Below are positions 1 through 10,400 of a stretch of DNA of 64,000 nucleotides, in pieces. Within the stretch, counting starts at the first letter, position 1; each line of letters begins with the position of its first letter. The stretch is taken from the NCBI RefSeq assembly GCF_001905795.1, contig NZ_LIXJ01000001.1:372001-436000 (forward strand), written 5' to 3'. This DNA comes from Streptomyces sp. CB01580. GTDB taxonomy: Bacteria > Actinomycetota > Actinomycetes > Streptomycetales > Streptomycetaceae. Position numbers and translations under genes: made by a program. Under the pieces are notes generated by a model. It saw only the letters and a list, made by a program, of their open reading frames with translations. It was not told where the DNA came from and did no database searches.

Positions 1-2
1 CC

Positions 3-122
3 GTGCCGCTGGCGGAGCTGTTCGGCTACGCCACCCGGCTGCGCGGCCGGACCCGGGGCCGGGGAACCTTCACCGCCCGGCCCGCCGGGTACGCCCCGGC
101 GCCGGCCGCCGCGGCTGGATAG
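3..122 (+). CDS. EF-G-like translation GTPase, C-terminal end (partial)
   Basis: Only the last 39 codons are present; the gene begins upstream of the window. The peptide PLAELFGYATRLRGRTRGRG followed by TF matches the end of EF-G domain V, whose usual form is PLxEMFGYATxLRSxTQGRGTF. The tail then becomes alanine/proline rich (YAPAPAAAAG), unlike housekeeping FusA, so this is more likely a second EF-G copy or a ribosomal-protection-type paralogue. EF-G family proteins drive ribosome translocation or remove bound drugs. A choice between these roles is not possible without the GTPase domain. Confidence 0.75.
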   Translation: MPLAELFGYATRLRGRTRGRGTFTARPAGYAPAPAAAAG

Positions 123-242
123 CGGGCCGGGTGCGGTCCCGCCCGTTCCGTACGCGGGCGGGGCCGCACCCCGTACGGTCGGGGAACCGCGGCCCCGGCT
201 CCCCGACCGTGTCGGTCCGGTGGGGGTGGCGTCGGCCCGCGC

Positions 243-3200
243 TCACACCGTGCGCAGGGCCGCGGCCTCCGCACGGGCCCGCAGTGCGGCTTCCCGCTCG
301 CCTGCCAGGCCGTGCGCCCGGGCCAGTGTGTCGAGGCCGACGGCCAGCCAGGTGCTGGAGCCGATGTGCCGCCAGATCCTGACGGCGGCCCGGGCGCGGC
401 TGCGGGCGGGCGCCGCGCGGCCGACCGCGAGTTGTGCCTCCGCGAGCGCGTACAGCGTCGCCGCCTCACCCCAGAGGTTGCCGAACTCCCGGTAGGTCCA
501 CAGGCTCTTCGCCAGCAGGCGGCGCCCCTCGTGGTGCTCGCCCAGGCGGACCAGGACGTCGCCGAGCCAGCAGGCAGCGTGGGTGGCGGTGAGCCGGTCG
601 CCGAGGTTCTCGCTGATCACCGCCGCCTGCCGGTAGGCGTCGGCGGCGTCCCGGTAGGCCCCGCGAGCCCGGTGGCTCTGGCCCAGGCAGCGCAGGGCCT
701 GCGCCTCCCCGGGCAGGTAGCCCGCCAGCCGACTGGCCCGGAGGCACTCGGTGAACCGCGCCACCGCGGCCTCGACGCGCCCCCGCTCCAGGTCGATCAC
801 GCCGAGCCCGTTGGTCGCGTACACGAGGCAGTTGACGTTCCCCGCCGAGTCGGCCAGTTCGACGGCCGCCTCGAAGTGGAGGACGGCGGAGTCGTACGCT
901 CCGAGCAGTCGGTGCACGTACGCCAGCCCGGCCGTCGCACTGGCCCGGTACGTCGGCTCCTGCCCCTCGGCGAGCAGGAGGGCCTGCTCGAAGTGGTGCA
1001 GTGCTTCCGGGTACCGATCGAGGATGGTGGTGAGCTCTCCGAGGCACCGGTGGAGCTTCGAGGCGCTGTGCTCGTCGCCGCTGCTCAGTGTCGCCTTGAG
1101 CGCCCGGCTCTGGAGCCGTTCCCAGTCGTCGAAGTGGCTGCCGACCTGGAAGAAGGCCGTGAGCGCGGTGGCGAGCCCGGCGGCGGGCGCGGTCTCCCCC
1201 CGGTCCAGGGCCTGTTCGGTGACGCCCACGAGGAACTGGCGTTCGTCGTCGAACCACGCCAGTGGGTCGGCGAGCAGGGCTCCGGTGTCGGCCTCGGGGA
1301 GCCGCCACGAGGCCAGGTCCTTCTGCGGGATGCCCTGGAAGTCGACGCTGAGGGTGCCGGCCGCGAAGTCGGTGAGATGCAGACTCGCCCCGAGCAACCG
1401 GTCCAGCGCGCCCGCACGGTCACGGTACGAGAGGCTCCGTTCAGCGTGCTCCCGGGCGAACAGCCGTACCAGATCGTGCAGTTGGTAGCGGATTCCGGTG
1501 GCGCCGACCGCTCCGGTCTGCACCAGGTGCACCTCGACCAGATCGTCGAGAACGGCCTCCGCCTCGGACAGATCCACGTCGAGGAGTGCGGCCGGCACCC
1601 AGGGGGCGAAGTCCGGTCCCGGCAGCAGGGCCAGCATTCCCAGCGCACGTTGTGTCGCCTCGGCCATCCCCCGGTACGTCAGTCCGAGGCTCGCCCGTAC
1701 GGCGATGTGGCCGACGGCCAGCTCGTCGAGCTTGCGCTGCTCGTCGGCGAGGGCACGGGCCACCCTGTTCAGGGGCCAGTGCGGTCGTGCGGCCAGGCGC
1801 GCCCCGGCCACCCACACCGCCAGGGGCAGACCTCCGCAGGTCTCCACGATGGAGCGGGCCGCTTCGGGCTCCGCCCCGGTCCGCTCCGGTCCCAGCATCT
1901 CGCGCAGCAGGGCGAGCCCCGTCACGGAGCCGAGCACGCCGAGCGCGATGCGACGGCCGCTCATCTCCGCCAGGGTCGTCCGGCTGGTGACCAGGGTGGC
2001 GCAGTGCCCGCCGCTCGGCATGAGGTCCCGTACCTGCTCCGCGTCGGCCGCGTTGTCCAGGACGACGAGCACCCTGCGCTGGGCCAGCAGGGTCCGGTAG
2101 AGGTGGACGCGGTCGGCCAGTTCGCCGGGTACGCTCCCGCCGCTCGTGCCGAGGGCGCGGAGGAAGGTACCGAGGACCGTGAACGGCTCGGCGGGCTCGT
2201 CACCGAAGCCTCGCAGGTCGGCGTGGAGCTGCCCGTCGGGAAAACGGGCGGCGAGCCCGTGCGCCGTGCGCACGGCGAAGGCCGTCTTGCCCACCCCGGC
2301 GGGTCCCGTGACGAGCAGCGTCACCGGACCGGCGGTGTCTCCGTCGAACAGCCGGTGCGCCTCGTTCAGCTCGGCTTCCCTGCCGACGAACAGCGACAGG
2401 TCCGGGGGCAGGAGACGCGGGACGAGCTGCCGTCCCGCGGCGTTGGCCGGGGAGACCGCCGCACCGGACTCGTGGGCCGGCTTCGCCGCGTCGAGCCGCA
2501 CGACGGGGCGGACCACGGCCAGTTCGGGGTCCGCCGCGAGGATCCGCCCGTGCAACCGCCGCAGCTCCGCACCCGGGTCGACCCCGAGCTCGTCGGCGAG
2601 CAGCCGCCGGGCACGCTCGTACCCGTCCAGGGCATCCGCCTGCCGCCCGCAGCGGTACAGGGCCAGCATCAGCTGCCCGACCACTCGTTCGTCCAGTGGC
2701 CGCTCGGCCGCCCGGGCGAGCAGCTCGGTCACCAGCCGACCATGCTGCGCCAGCCGCAACCGGACGTCGACCAGCTCCAGTTGCGCGGCCAGCCGCTCAC
2801 CGTCGAGGAGATCGCGCTGCGCGTTGAACCAGGGAGTGTCCACGCCGGCGAACGCACTGCCCCGCCACAGGCCGAGGGCCTCTCGCCAGAGCGCCTCGGC
2901 CCGTTCGTCGGTGCCCGCCTTCCGGGCCAGGCCCGACAGCTCCCGGAAGTGGTGGACGTCCACCGACGCGGGCTCGACGGCCAGCCGGTAGCCGCCGCCC
3001 CGCTCCCGGGTGAGGGCCGCGGCCTCGCCCGCCAGCACCTGCCTCAGCCGGGAGACGTATCCATAGAGTTTCGTGCGGCCGCTCGTCGCCCCGGCGTCGC
3101 CCCAGACCCGGTCCACCAGCGCGTCGGCCGACACCACCCGCTCCGCGTCGACGAGGAGCGCCGCGAGCACCCGCCGCTGCACCGCGTGCCCCGCGTCCAC

Positions 3201-3257
3201 GGGGACACCGTCCCGCCGCACCTCGATGGTCCCGAGGATCCCGAAGAGCGTGGCCAC
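243..3257 (-). CDS. SARP/AfsR-type transcriptional regulator (winged helix, BTAD, NB-ARC, TPR)
   Basis: About 1005 residues with the AfsR layout. An OmpR-like winged helix covers roughly residues 5-95, and a bacterial transcriptional activation (BTAD) domain extends to about 250. An NB-ARC ATPase follows, with P-loop GPAGVGKTA near residue 320, LVVLDN (Walker B) and the GLPLA motif. TPR-like helical repeats fill the last 350 residues. Such proteins activate secondary metabolism or stress genes from direct repeats at promoters. The open frame reaches a TTG at 3284, but GTG 3257 follows an AAGGGGGG ribosome site at good spacing and is preferred. No biosynthetic cluster is immediately adjacent, so the target is unknown. 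Confidence 0.9.
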   Translation of the reverse strand: MATLFGILGTIEVRRDGVPVDAGHAVQRRVLAALLVDAERVVSADALVDRVWGDAGATSGRTKLYGYVSRLRQVLAGEAAALTRERGGGYRLAVEPASVDVHHFRELSGLARKAGTDERAEALWREALGLWRGSAFAGVDTPWFNAQRDLLDGERLAAQLELVDVRLRLAQHGRLVTELLARAAERPLDERVVGQLMLALYRCGRQADALDGYERARRLLADELGVDPGAELRRLHGRILAADPELAVVRPVVRLDAAKPAHESGAAVSPANAAGRQLVPRLLPPDLSLFVGREAELNEAHRLFDGDTAGPVTLLVTGPAGVGKTAFAVRTAHGLAARFPDGQLHADLRGFGDEPAEPFTVLGTFLRALGTSGGSVPGELADRVHLYRTLLAQRRVLVVLDNAADAEQVRDLMPSGGHCATLVTSRTTLAEMSGRRIALGVLGSVTGLALLREMLGPERTGAEPEAARSIVETCGGLPLAVWVAGARLAARPHWPLNRVARALADEQRKLDELAVGHIAVRASLGLTYRGMAEATQRALGMLALLPGPDFAPWVPAALLDVDLSEAEAVLDDLVEVHLVQTGAVGATGIRYQLHDLVRLFAREHAERSLSYRDRAGALDRLLGASLHLTDFAAGTLSVDFQGIPQKDLASWRLPEADTGALLADPLAWFDDERQFLVGVTEQALDRGETAPAAGLATALTAFFQVGSHFDDWERLQSRALKATLSSGDEHSASKLHRCLGELTTILDRYPEALHHFEQALLLAEGQEPTYRASATAGLAYVHRLLGAYDSAVLHFEAAVELADSAGNVNCLVYATNGLGVIDLERGRVEAAVARFTECLRASRLAGYLPGEAQALRCLGQSHRARGAYRDAADAYRQAAVISENLGDRLTATHAACWLGDVLVRLGEHHEGRRLLAKSLWTYREFGNLWGEAATLYALAEAQLAVGRAAPARSRARAAVRIWRHIGSSTWLAVGLDTLARAHGLAGEREAALRARAEAAALRTV

Positions 3258-3449
3258 CGACACCCCCCTTGAGCCGACCGACAACCCCCACGGCCACTCT
3301 GCGCGCCGCCGGTCGGCCAGGCCAAGACGGATTCAAGCTTTTCCGAAGGTTCACCGACGGCCGCCCCCGCACCATGACCGCACGGATCGCCACCGCATCG
3401 GACGGCGACGCTCCCGACGGACAGCACTACTACGACAGTGGGTGATTCG

Positions 3450-3806
3450 ATGCGTAACGCTTCCAGGTTCGCCGTGGCCGCGATCGGCGCCGCCGCGACC
3501 GTCCTCTGGCTCTCGACCTCGGCGCACGCCGATGCCGTCGTGAGCAACGGGTACGCCGAGGGCGGATTCATCGGCTACGGCGACAAGATCTGGGTCGAGC
3601 ACTACGAGGGCCGTACCAGTTCGGTCGAGTGGTACACGGACTACGGCCGGTCGGGCTCCTGCAGCGTGACCCTCCCCCAGGTGAGCAGGACCTGCAACTA
3701 CGACATGCGCGAGGACGGAATGATCACCCTCTGGGTCTGCACGACGGGACCCGGGATCGGCTCCGACGAGTGCAGTGCCGCGGTGACCGACCGCATCAAC
3801 AGCTGA
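3450..3806 (+). CDS. Small secreted protein of unknown function
   Basis: 118 residues. An N-terminal signal peptide (MRNASRF, then a hydrophobic stretch ending SAHA-DAV) predicts export by Sec. The mature part, about 90 residues, is rich in Tyr, Gly and acidic residues and has four cysteines that could form two disulfides. A GTG at 3438 is in frame, but ATG 3450 starts the signal peptide more typically. It is divergent from the SARP gene across about 190 bases, so the two may share a control region. No family is recognised. Confidence 0.7.
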   Translation: MRNASRFAVAAIGAAATVLWLSTSAHADAVVSNGYAEGGFIGYGDKIWVEHYEGRTSSVEWYTDYGRSGSCSVTLPQVSRTCNYDMREDGMITLWVCTTGPGIGSDECSAAVTDRINS

Positions 3807-3982
3807 GCCGTCCCGGTACGGTGGCCGAGGGCGCCGTGCCGGCTCCTTCTGGCCCACGACGGTCCGCCCACCATCCGTGCACGGACCGTCGCGATGCGTC
3901 GCACCGACCGACCCCCCGGCGGCCGGTCCGTCCGTGTCCCAGGCGTGCCGCACTGCGACCGTCACGCCCCCCCAAAGCACGA

Positions 3983-4015
3983 AAGGCCGTCCTCTCGTCA
4001 TGAGAGAACGGCCTT
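3983..4015. terminator. Strong hairpin terminator, probably bidirectional
   Basis: An 8-bp stem AAGGCCGT/ACGGCCTT is extended, after one mismatch, by CTCTC/GAGAG around a 5-base loop. It lies about 180 bases past the stop of the secreted-protein gene. The sequence between that stop and the hairpin holds no convincing gene. Confidence 0.7.
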
Positions 4016-4059
4016 CCCCGAACTCGGCTGGCTCTGGGGATACCCCGTGACCGGATCGT

Positions 4060-4248
4060 TCAGCCCGGCCCCGGCCGGGCCGGAGCTGTTCCTCCCAGGC
4101 CGCGTGCCGCATGGCGTCGCTGATCAATACGCCCTTGAGCCGGATGTCCTGCAAAAGATGAATGTTCCGGGACTTCGTCGTCCCGACCGAAGGCGAAGAG
4201 CTGCCTGGTCGACGTTCGGGCCGCCACTGCCTCGCGTGCGAAGTTCAC
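4060..4248 (-). pseudogene. Possible small broken gene
   Basis: A GTG at 4248 follows GGAGGTG at 7 bases and opens a 62-codon frame. Coding-like third-position bias holds for about 30 codons (NFAREAVAARTSTRQLFAF) and then seems to move to the overlapping frame (DIRLKGVLISDAMRHAAWEE), as expected after a frameshift near 4150. No family is recognised. It may equally be chance open frame in a gene-poor stretch. Confidence 0.22.
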
Positions 4249-4466
4249 TCCGATTCACCTCCCTGACCTGCGCTGAAGCAATTTCCCACACGGCCCGCGC
4301 TTCGTCCCTCGTCAGGCACCACCGAGTCTGATTGCCTTGATGAGCAGCAGGAGTGCGCTCAAGCACAGAAGGCGCGAGGGCGGGGAGGGGAGAACCTCGC
4401 AGTTTCCCGAGAGGCATACCGTCAGCGAATGCCGTCAGCCGGTGCCTGCGCGGTAATGACTGGTCC

Positions 4467-4676
4467 TTAAGGACGGTCCGGGTCAAGGGCTGCGAGGTTG
4501 GCGAGAGTCGTCCGCACATCATCGACGTCCGCGTATGCGCGATCGGGCAGGCTGCGCAGGACCCCGACCAGCAGATCGTCTGCCCCGGCATCCTTGGCCC
4601 ACTGTGCAAGAACATGCGGACGAGCAGGCCACTGCGCAAAACCGGACAGGACCCTGACGATCTCCACAGCCTCCAT
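4467..4676 (-). CDS. DUF2795-like small protein
   Basis: 69 residues, cytoplasmic, no membrane segment. The sequence pattern of VRVLSGF, then WAKDAGADD and VLRSLPDRAYADVDDV, resembles the DUF2795 fold found in many small actinobacterial proteins, where a conserved GAD(E)xVLxALRxLPxxxY core is common. ATG 4676 is chosen because GGAGGAG lies 6 bases upstream; an in-frame GTG at 4682 would overlap that site. Function is unknown for the family. Confidence 0.6.
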   Translation of the reverse strand: MEAVEIVRVLSGFAQWPARPHVLAQWAKDAGADDLLVGVLRSLPDRAYADVDDVRTTLANLAALDPDRP

Positions 4677-4777
4677 GCCCACTCCTCCAGCCCCCCGATC
4701 CAGAGCCTGCCATACGCCCGTCCACCTGCCGGTCCCTCAGCCGCCCGCAATGATGGAAACAGACGAGGAGGCTCGGT

Positions 4778-5243
4778 ATGAGGATTTCACCGCGCGGGTG
4801 GAACGCCGACGTCCTGACTTGCAGCGGCCCTCCTGGCCGTCTTCGGCGCAGAAATACTGCTGCTCCGGATGGCGCCACGCCACGAGCACCCCTTCCTCAA
4901 CAGTGTGCTCCTCGGCTTCAGCCTGGCTGCGTTCATCGCGTTCGCCGCCCTGCGGCACAGCCGACACCGGCCGGCACGGCAGGTTCGGAACCCAACACTG
5001 CCCGAGCCAGGCCCCGAGGGCTGGTTCAGCCCGGACGCCCTCGAAGGCTTCCCGATGAAACGCCTCCAACCCTTCCTGACAGGTCCGAACGCCCCGGGAC
5101 TCAACCAACTCTTCACTGCCTGGATCCTGGCCACCCACGGCCACAGCACATCGAGCATCTGCCACCAGCTCGGCCTCCCGCCTGACGTCGTACACACCCT
5201 CATCGAGGCCGCTCACCACCCGGAGCGGCATCAAGCGAAGTGA
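4778..5243 (+). pseudogene. Small two-helix membrane protein gene with a +1 frameshift
   Basis: ATG 4778 has an excellent ribosome site (GAGGAGG, 7 bases upstream), yet its frame looks coding only for about 13 codons (MRISPRGWNADVL). The overlapping frame then reads LAALLAVFGAEILLLR, a second hydrophobic helix (LLGFSLAAFIAFAAL), and a soluble C-terminal part resembling a small helical domain, ending at 5243. Removing one base near 4817 would join the two parts into about 155 residues with two N-terminal membrane helices. The gene is therefore probably broken, or the base is a sequence error. Family not recognised. Confidence 0.5.
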
Positions 5244-5392
5244 CAGCACGAACCCCACAGACGTGGCCTCAGCCAGGGACGTATCGGTGGCTGCCCACGC
5301 CAAAGGCCCATAGGCAGCTGGACCGGCGTCTGGCCTGGGCCCGTCCGGGAGTGTCATGAATCAGGTGTGTACCTCCACGAAGGAGTCACCCG

Positions 5393-5656
5393 ATGAGCAC
5401 GTCAATGGATCACCTGGTCGGGGACGCTGAGGGCAAGTCGATTGCCGTGGCCGGTGAGGGCGCCAAGTGTTTCGACGTGAAGTCGATGCCGATGTCCGTG
5501 AACGGCCTGTCCGCCGAGCTGCTGGAGGAGCCGGCCGCGCCAGCGGCTGAGAAGACCGCGCAGGGCGGGCTGAAGCCACCCCGACGCGCGGCGTCGCCGC
5601 TGCGGTCGCGCCCGCTGTCCCAGTGCCCCTGCCCGGGGATGAGCCGAGCCTCCTGA
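5393..5656 (+). CDS. Hypothetical 87-residue protein
   Basis: The start follows AAGGAG at about 8 bases, and the first 55 codons have strong G/C third positions. The N-terminal half (GKSIAVAGEGAKCFDVKSMP) looks folded; the last 30 residues are Arg/Pro/Ser rich and may be out of their native frame, as several neighbours are decayed. No signal peptide or membrane helix. Not recognised. Confidence 0.4.
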   Translation: MSTSMDHLVGDAEGKSIAVAGEGAKCFDVKSMPMSVNGLSAELLEEPAAPAAEKTAQGGLKPPRRAASPLRSRPLSQCPCPGMSRAS

Positions 5657-5886
5657 CCGCCTCCTCCCCGAGGCGCAGCGCTCTCACATGGAACGTCTCC
5701 GCCCGAGAGGCGGGATGGCCGAGTCACTGGTTCGCTGGATGAGTCGGCCCGTACCGACGAGCGGGACTGTCGGACCGGACGCGCCACGTTGGTCCCGGCG
5801 GCCACCCCAGGACGCCGTCGACGCGTTCGATCCTTCGGCGGGACGGGAACAGCGCACCTGCTCGCCGTGTTCGGGGCCGGCTGCGG

Positions 5887-6067
5887 ATGGGCCAGGCCAA
5901 CGTGAGGCGCTGGGTTCCCGAGCCCCCTTCCGCTCCTCGACAAGGAGGACGTGCTCGGAGTGGACAGCTTCGCGCCCCATCGTCTCCCCCCGTCGGACGG
6001 CCCGAAGGCGTACGCGATGTTCCAGGCCGAGGAGGGCGAAATGATCAAGACGCTCCTCCACCCCTAG
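5887..6067 (+). pseudogene. C-terminal remnant of a zinc-dependent alcohol dehydrogenase
   Basis: One frame reads MGQANVRRWVPEP, and after a frameshift near 5928 the next reads PLLDKEDVLGVDSFAPHRLP, SDGPKAYAMFQ and KTLLHP before the stop. This order matches the C-terminus of medium-chain Zn-dependent alcohol (formaldehyde-type) dehydrogenases, whose tail is GQANVKRW...PLGVDxFATHRLPLxxAPxAYExFQ...VKVLLxP. The NAD and zinc domains are missing, although weak similarity may extend upstream to about 5830. It cannot encode an active enzyme. Confidence 0.7.
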
Positions 6068-6340
6068 TGCTGTGGCCGGAAAGCTTTGCCGGGAAGCTCG
6101 CGGCGTCCGGTGCGGTGCATCGCAACGCGGAGGATCGCCCTCGTACTGGACGTACTCGGGTGACGCGACAACGCGGCGAGGTGCCGTGCCGGGCGTCGCG
6201 AGCCGGTGAACCTTTCCGGTCGCAGCACTGGCGTCGCTCGCCGTGGGACTCACGGCGAGCGACAGCTCACCGTCGATGCGCAGCATCGGACGAGGCGCGG
6301 ACCGTGACACCGCACGACCGTCTGAAGGGACGGAACGACG

Positions 6341-7378
6341 ATGAACACAAACGCAGGCTTGCGCGTCGTAGTGACGGGGGCGACCGGCAACGTGGGCACC
6401 AGTGTCGTCGGGACCATGTCACAGGACCCGGACGTGGCGGCCGTCGTCGGTCTCGCCCGCCGCCTTCCGAAGATGTCGGTCCCGGGTGTGGAGTGGGCCA
6501 CGGTGGACCTCTCCCGGCGCGACAGCCCGGAGGTCCTGGACCAGCACCTGGCCGGCGCGGACGCCGTCGTCCATCTCGCCTGGCGTTTCCAGCCCACGCA
6601 CGCCCCCCTGGTCACCTGGCGGAGCAATGTCCTGGGGTCGATCCGCGTCTTCGAGGCCGTGGCGAGGGCGGGCGTACCGGCCCTGGTGCATGCCTCGTCG
6701 GTGGGGGCCTACTCCCCCGGCCCGAAGGACGGGCCGGGGGTGGACGAGGAGTGGCCGACGCACGGATGGCCGGATGCCGCATACTGCCGCGAGAAGTCCT
6801 ATGTGGAGCGTGTGCTGGACGCCTTCGAGCTGCGGCATCCGGGGGTCCGGGTGGTCAGGATGCGGCCCGCGTTTCTGTTCAAGGAGCAGGCTGCCAGCGA
6901 ACAGCGCCGCATCTTCGCGGGCCGCTGCGTGCCCGGCGTTCTGCTGCGCCCGGATCTTCTGCCCTTCGTGCCCGACATGCAGGGGCTGCGCTTCCAAGCC
7001 CTGCACACCGATGACGCGGCGCGGGCCTACCGGGCGGCCGTGATCGGTGACGTTCGAGGACCGTTCAACCTGGCGGCGGAGCCGGTCATTGGTGCGCGGG
7101 AACTCGGAGAACTGCTCGACGCCCGGGTGGCACGGGTGCCGAGGGCCCTGGTGCGGCCGGCGCTGGCGGCGGCGTGGCATGCCCACGCGGTCCCCGCTTC
7201 CCCGCATCTCTTCGACGCCGTCCTGCGGCTTCCCGTTCTCGACTGCGCCCGGGCGCGTGACCTGCTGGACTGGCGGCCGTCCCGGACGGCGCAGGAGGCG
7301 CTGTCGTCGTTCCTGAGCGGCGTGCGCCGCGGCGCAGGTCTGGAGACCGCGCCTCTCGTCGGCAGGCGGTGGGGATGA
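6341..7378 (+). CDS. NAD-dependent epimerase/dehydratase family protein
   Basis: 345 residues of the extended short-chain dehydrogenase/reductase fold. VTGATGNVGTSV at residues 10-21 is the glycine-rich NAD(P) loop. HASSVGAY carries the catalytic serine, and the expected YxxxK tyrosine position appears as YCREKSYVER, so the active-site lysine register differs slightly from the classical YxxxK. It probably acts on a nucleotide sugar or a small carbonyl compound in the cytosol. It opens a same-strand group with the oxidase, TPP enzyme and enolase-family genes that follow, suggesting a shared pathway. Confidence 0.85.
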   Translation: MNTNAGLRVVVTGATGNVGTSVVGTMSQDPDVAAVVGLARRLPKMSVPGVEWATVDLSRRDSPEVLDQHLAGADAVVHLAWRFQPTHAPLVTWRSNVLGSIRVFEAVARAGVPALVHASSVGAYSPGPKDGPGVDEEWPTHGWPDAAYCREKSYVERVLDAFELRHPGVRVVRMRPAFLFKEQAASEQRRIFAGRCVPGVLLRPDLLPFVPDMQGLRFQALHTDDAARAYRAAVIGDVRGPFNLAAEPVIGARELGELLDARVARVPRALVRPALAAAWHAHAVPASPHLFDAVLRLPVLDCARARDLLDWRPSRTAQEALSSFLSGVRRGAGLETAPLVGRRWG

Positions 7379-7480
7379 CGGGCGGGTCGGCCGCCGCCCC
7401 GAGCAGCCGGGGGATCGGGGCGCCCGTCCCCCCGTGCCCCTCTGGCTCCCCACCAGTGGTCCCCCGAAGGAGGAACGATC

Positions 7481-10400
7481 ATGAAGTTCCAGCCCTTCTC
7501 ACGCTCCCCGAGCCGGGGCGACGACGCCCAGGCGGGCGTGGACGCCGTCGCCCTGGAGAAGGCCCTGCGCGCGCGTGTACGGGGAGAGGTGCGCTTCGAC
7601 GCGGGCAGCCGGGGGGCCTACTCCACGGACGGGTCGAACTACCGGCAGGTGCCGATCGCCGTCGTCGCGCCCCGTGACGTCGAGGCGGGAGCGGAGGCGG
7701 TGCGGGTCTGCGCCCGGTTCGGCGCACCGGTGCTGTCCCGGGGCGGGGGGACGAGCCTGGCGGGCCAGTGCACGAACGCCGCCGTGGTCGTCGACTGGAC
7801 CAAGTACTGCGACCGTCTGGTCTCCGTGGACGCCGGGCACAGGACCTGCGTGGTCGAGCCCGGCATTGTGCTGGACGAGCTGAACCGCCGACTCTCCGGA
7901 GCGAAGCTGCAGTTCGGGCCGAAGCCCTCGACCCACAGCCACTGCGCACTGGGCGGGATGATCGGGAACAACTCCTGCGGAGCGTCGGCGCAGGCCTACG
8001 GGAAGACCGTGGACAACGTGCGGCGCCTGGAGATCCTGACCTATGACGGACTGCGCTGCTGGGTCGGACCCACCTCGCGTGAGGAGTACGAGGCCGTCGT
8101 CGCCGCCGGGGGCCGTCGCGGCGAACTCTACGCGGGGCTGCGCCGGGTGGTCGACGAGCATCTGTCGGACATCCGTCACGGCTACCCTCGCATCCCGCGC
8201 CGGGTGTCTGGCTACAACCTCGACTCGCTCCTGCCGGAGAACGGGTTCGACCTGGCCCGCGCGCTCGTCGGGAGCGAGGGCACCCTCGTCACCGTCCTGC
8301 GTGCCGAGCTCCACCTGGTGCCTGTGCCGTCGTGCGAGGCGATGGTCGTGCTCGGCTACGACGACATCTGTGCCGCGGCCGACGACGTGCCCAGACTGCT
8401 GGAGCGCTGCGAGCCGGAGTTGCTGGAGGCGCTGGACGGGCGGATGGCGCAACTCATGCGCGAGGAGGGCTCCCATCTGGAGTCGCTGGACACCTTCCCC
8501 GAAGGGGAGAGCTGGCTACTCGTCCAGTTCAGCGGCGAGAGCCGGGACGGTGTGGATGCGCAGGCACGGGACCTGCTTGACACGCTCGGCCGGCACGCGG
8601 ACGAGCCGACAGTCTCTTTCTCGGACGACCCTGCGCGCGAGGGGAAGATGCTCCGGGCCCGCGAGGCGGGTCTGGGTGTGACCGCTCGCCCGCCCGACGG
8701 CCGGGAGACCTGGGAGGGCTGGGAGGACTCCGCCGTTCCGCCGGACCGGCTCGGTGACTATCTTCGCGACCTGAAAGGGTTGTTCGCGGAGTTCGGCTAC
8801 GACCAACCCTCACTTTACGGTCACTTTGGGCAAGGATGCGTACACACGCGGATCCCGTTCGAGCTCACACACGCCGAAGGGGTCGCGGCCTTCCGGGAGT
8901 TCCTGTTCCGCGCCGCCGACCTGGTCACGTCCTACGGTGGGTCCCTCTCCGGGGAACACGGCGACGGGCAGGCACGGGGCGAACTGCTGCAGCGGATGTT
9001 CGGCCGGCCGCTCCTCGACGCCTTCGAGGAAGTGAAACACCTCTTCGATCCGGGCAACAGGATGAATCCGGGGAAGGTCGTCGCGCCGCGCCGGACCGAC
9101 GAGAACCTCCGGCTCGGAGCGCAGTGGCGTCCGGCTGCCCACACCACGCACTTCGCATACCCGGACGACGACGGCTCCTTCACACAAGCGGTGAAGCGTT
9201 GTGTCGGGATCGGCAACTGCCGCACCCACACCGGTGGGGTGATGTGCCCCTCCTACCGGGCGACGGGCGAGGAGGAACACTCCACCCGCGGCCGGGCACG
9301 TCTCCTCTTCGAGATGCTGGGCGGTCACCAGGACTCACCGGTGACGGATGGCTGGCGCTCCACCGAGGTGCGCGACGCACTCGACCTCTGCCTTTCCTGC
9401 AAGGGGTGCAGATCCGACTGCCCCGTCGGCGTCGACATGGCCACCTACAAGGCCGAATTCCTGTCCCATCACTACGCACGAAGGCTGCGCCCCGCGGCCC
9501 ACTACTCCTTGGGCTGGCTGCCCTTGTGGGCGCGCATGTCGCGCTTCGCGCCACGTCCGGTGAACGCCCTGCTCCACGCCCCCGGCATCGCCCGTGCCGG
9601 AAAGCGCCTGGGGGGAGTGGCCGACGAACGCACAGCACCGGTCTTCGCGCGGGAGTCCTTCAGCCAGTGGTGGGCGGCACGCCGGATCCCGGAGCCCGAC
9701 CCGGCGGACGGCCGCACGGTCGTGTTGTGGCCGGACACGTTCAGCAACTACTTCCACCCGGCCGTCGCGCAGGCGGCGGTGCGGGTCCTGGAGGACGCCG
9801 GCTTCCGGGTAGCGGTGCCGACCCATCCTGTGTGCTGCGGCCTGACCTGGATCTCCACCGGCCAACTGGCCACTGCGAAAAGGGTGCTGCGCCGCACGGT
9901 GAACCTGTTGCGTCCGTGGCTCGAAGCCGGGACGCCCATCGTCGGTCTGGAGCCTTCATGCATCGCCGTCTTCCGTGCCGACGCCCCTGAGCTCATGCCG
10001 CAGGACCTGGACATCCAGCGGTTGTCCCGGCAGTTCCGCACCTTCGCGGAACTGCTGCTCGACGACGTTCCGGAGGAGAACTGGCGGCCGCCGCGACTGG
10101 CGCGTACCGCGGTGGTCCAGACGCACTGCCACCAGCACGCCGTGCTGAAGAACGACGCCGACCGCGAACTGATGCGCCGCGCCGGTATCGACGCCGTCGT
10201 GCTGGACGAGGGCTGTTGCGGGCTCGCCGGGAACTTCGGCTTCGAGCGGGGGCACCACGGTATTTCCATGGCCATCGGTGAACAGGGTGTCCTGCCCGCC
10301 GTACGGGCGGCTCCCCCGACCGTGCTCGTCCTCGCCGACGGCTTCAGCTGCCGCACCCAGATCGAGGAGGGTGGGACAGGCCGACGCGCGATGCATCTGG

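Noticed and set aside
312..3272. 986-residue open frame on the plus strand
   Set aside because: Exact antisense of the SARP regulator; its codon bias and Arg/Gln/Pro-rich protein match a shadow frame.
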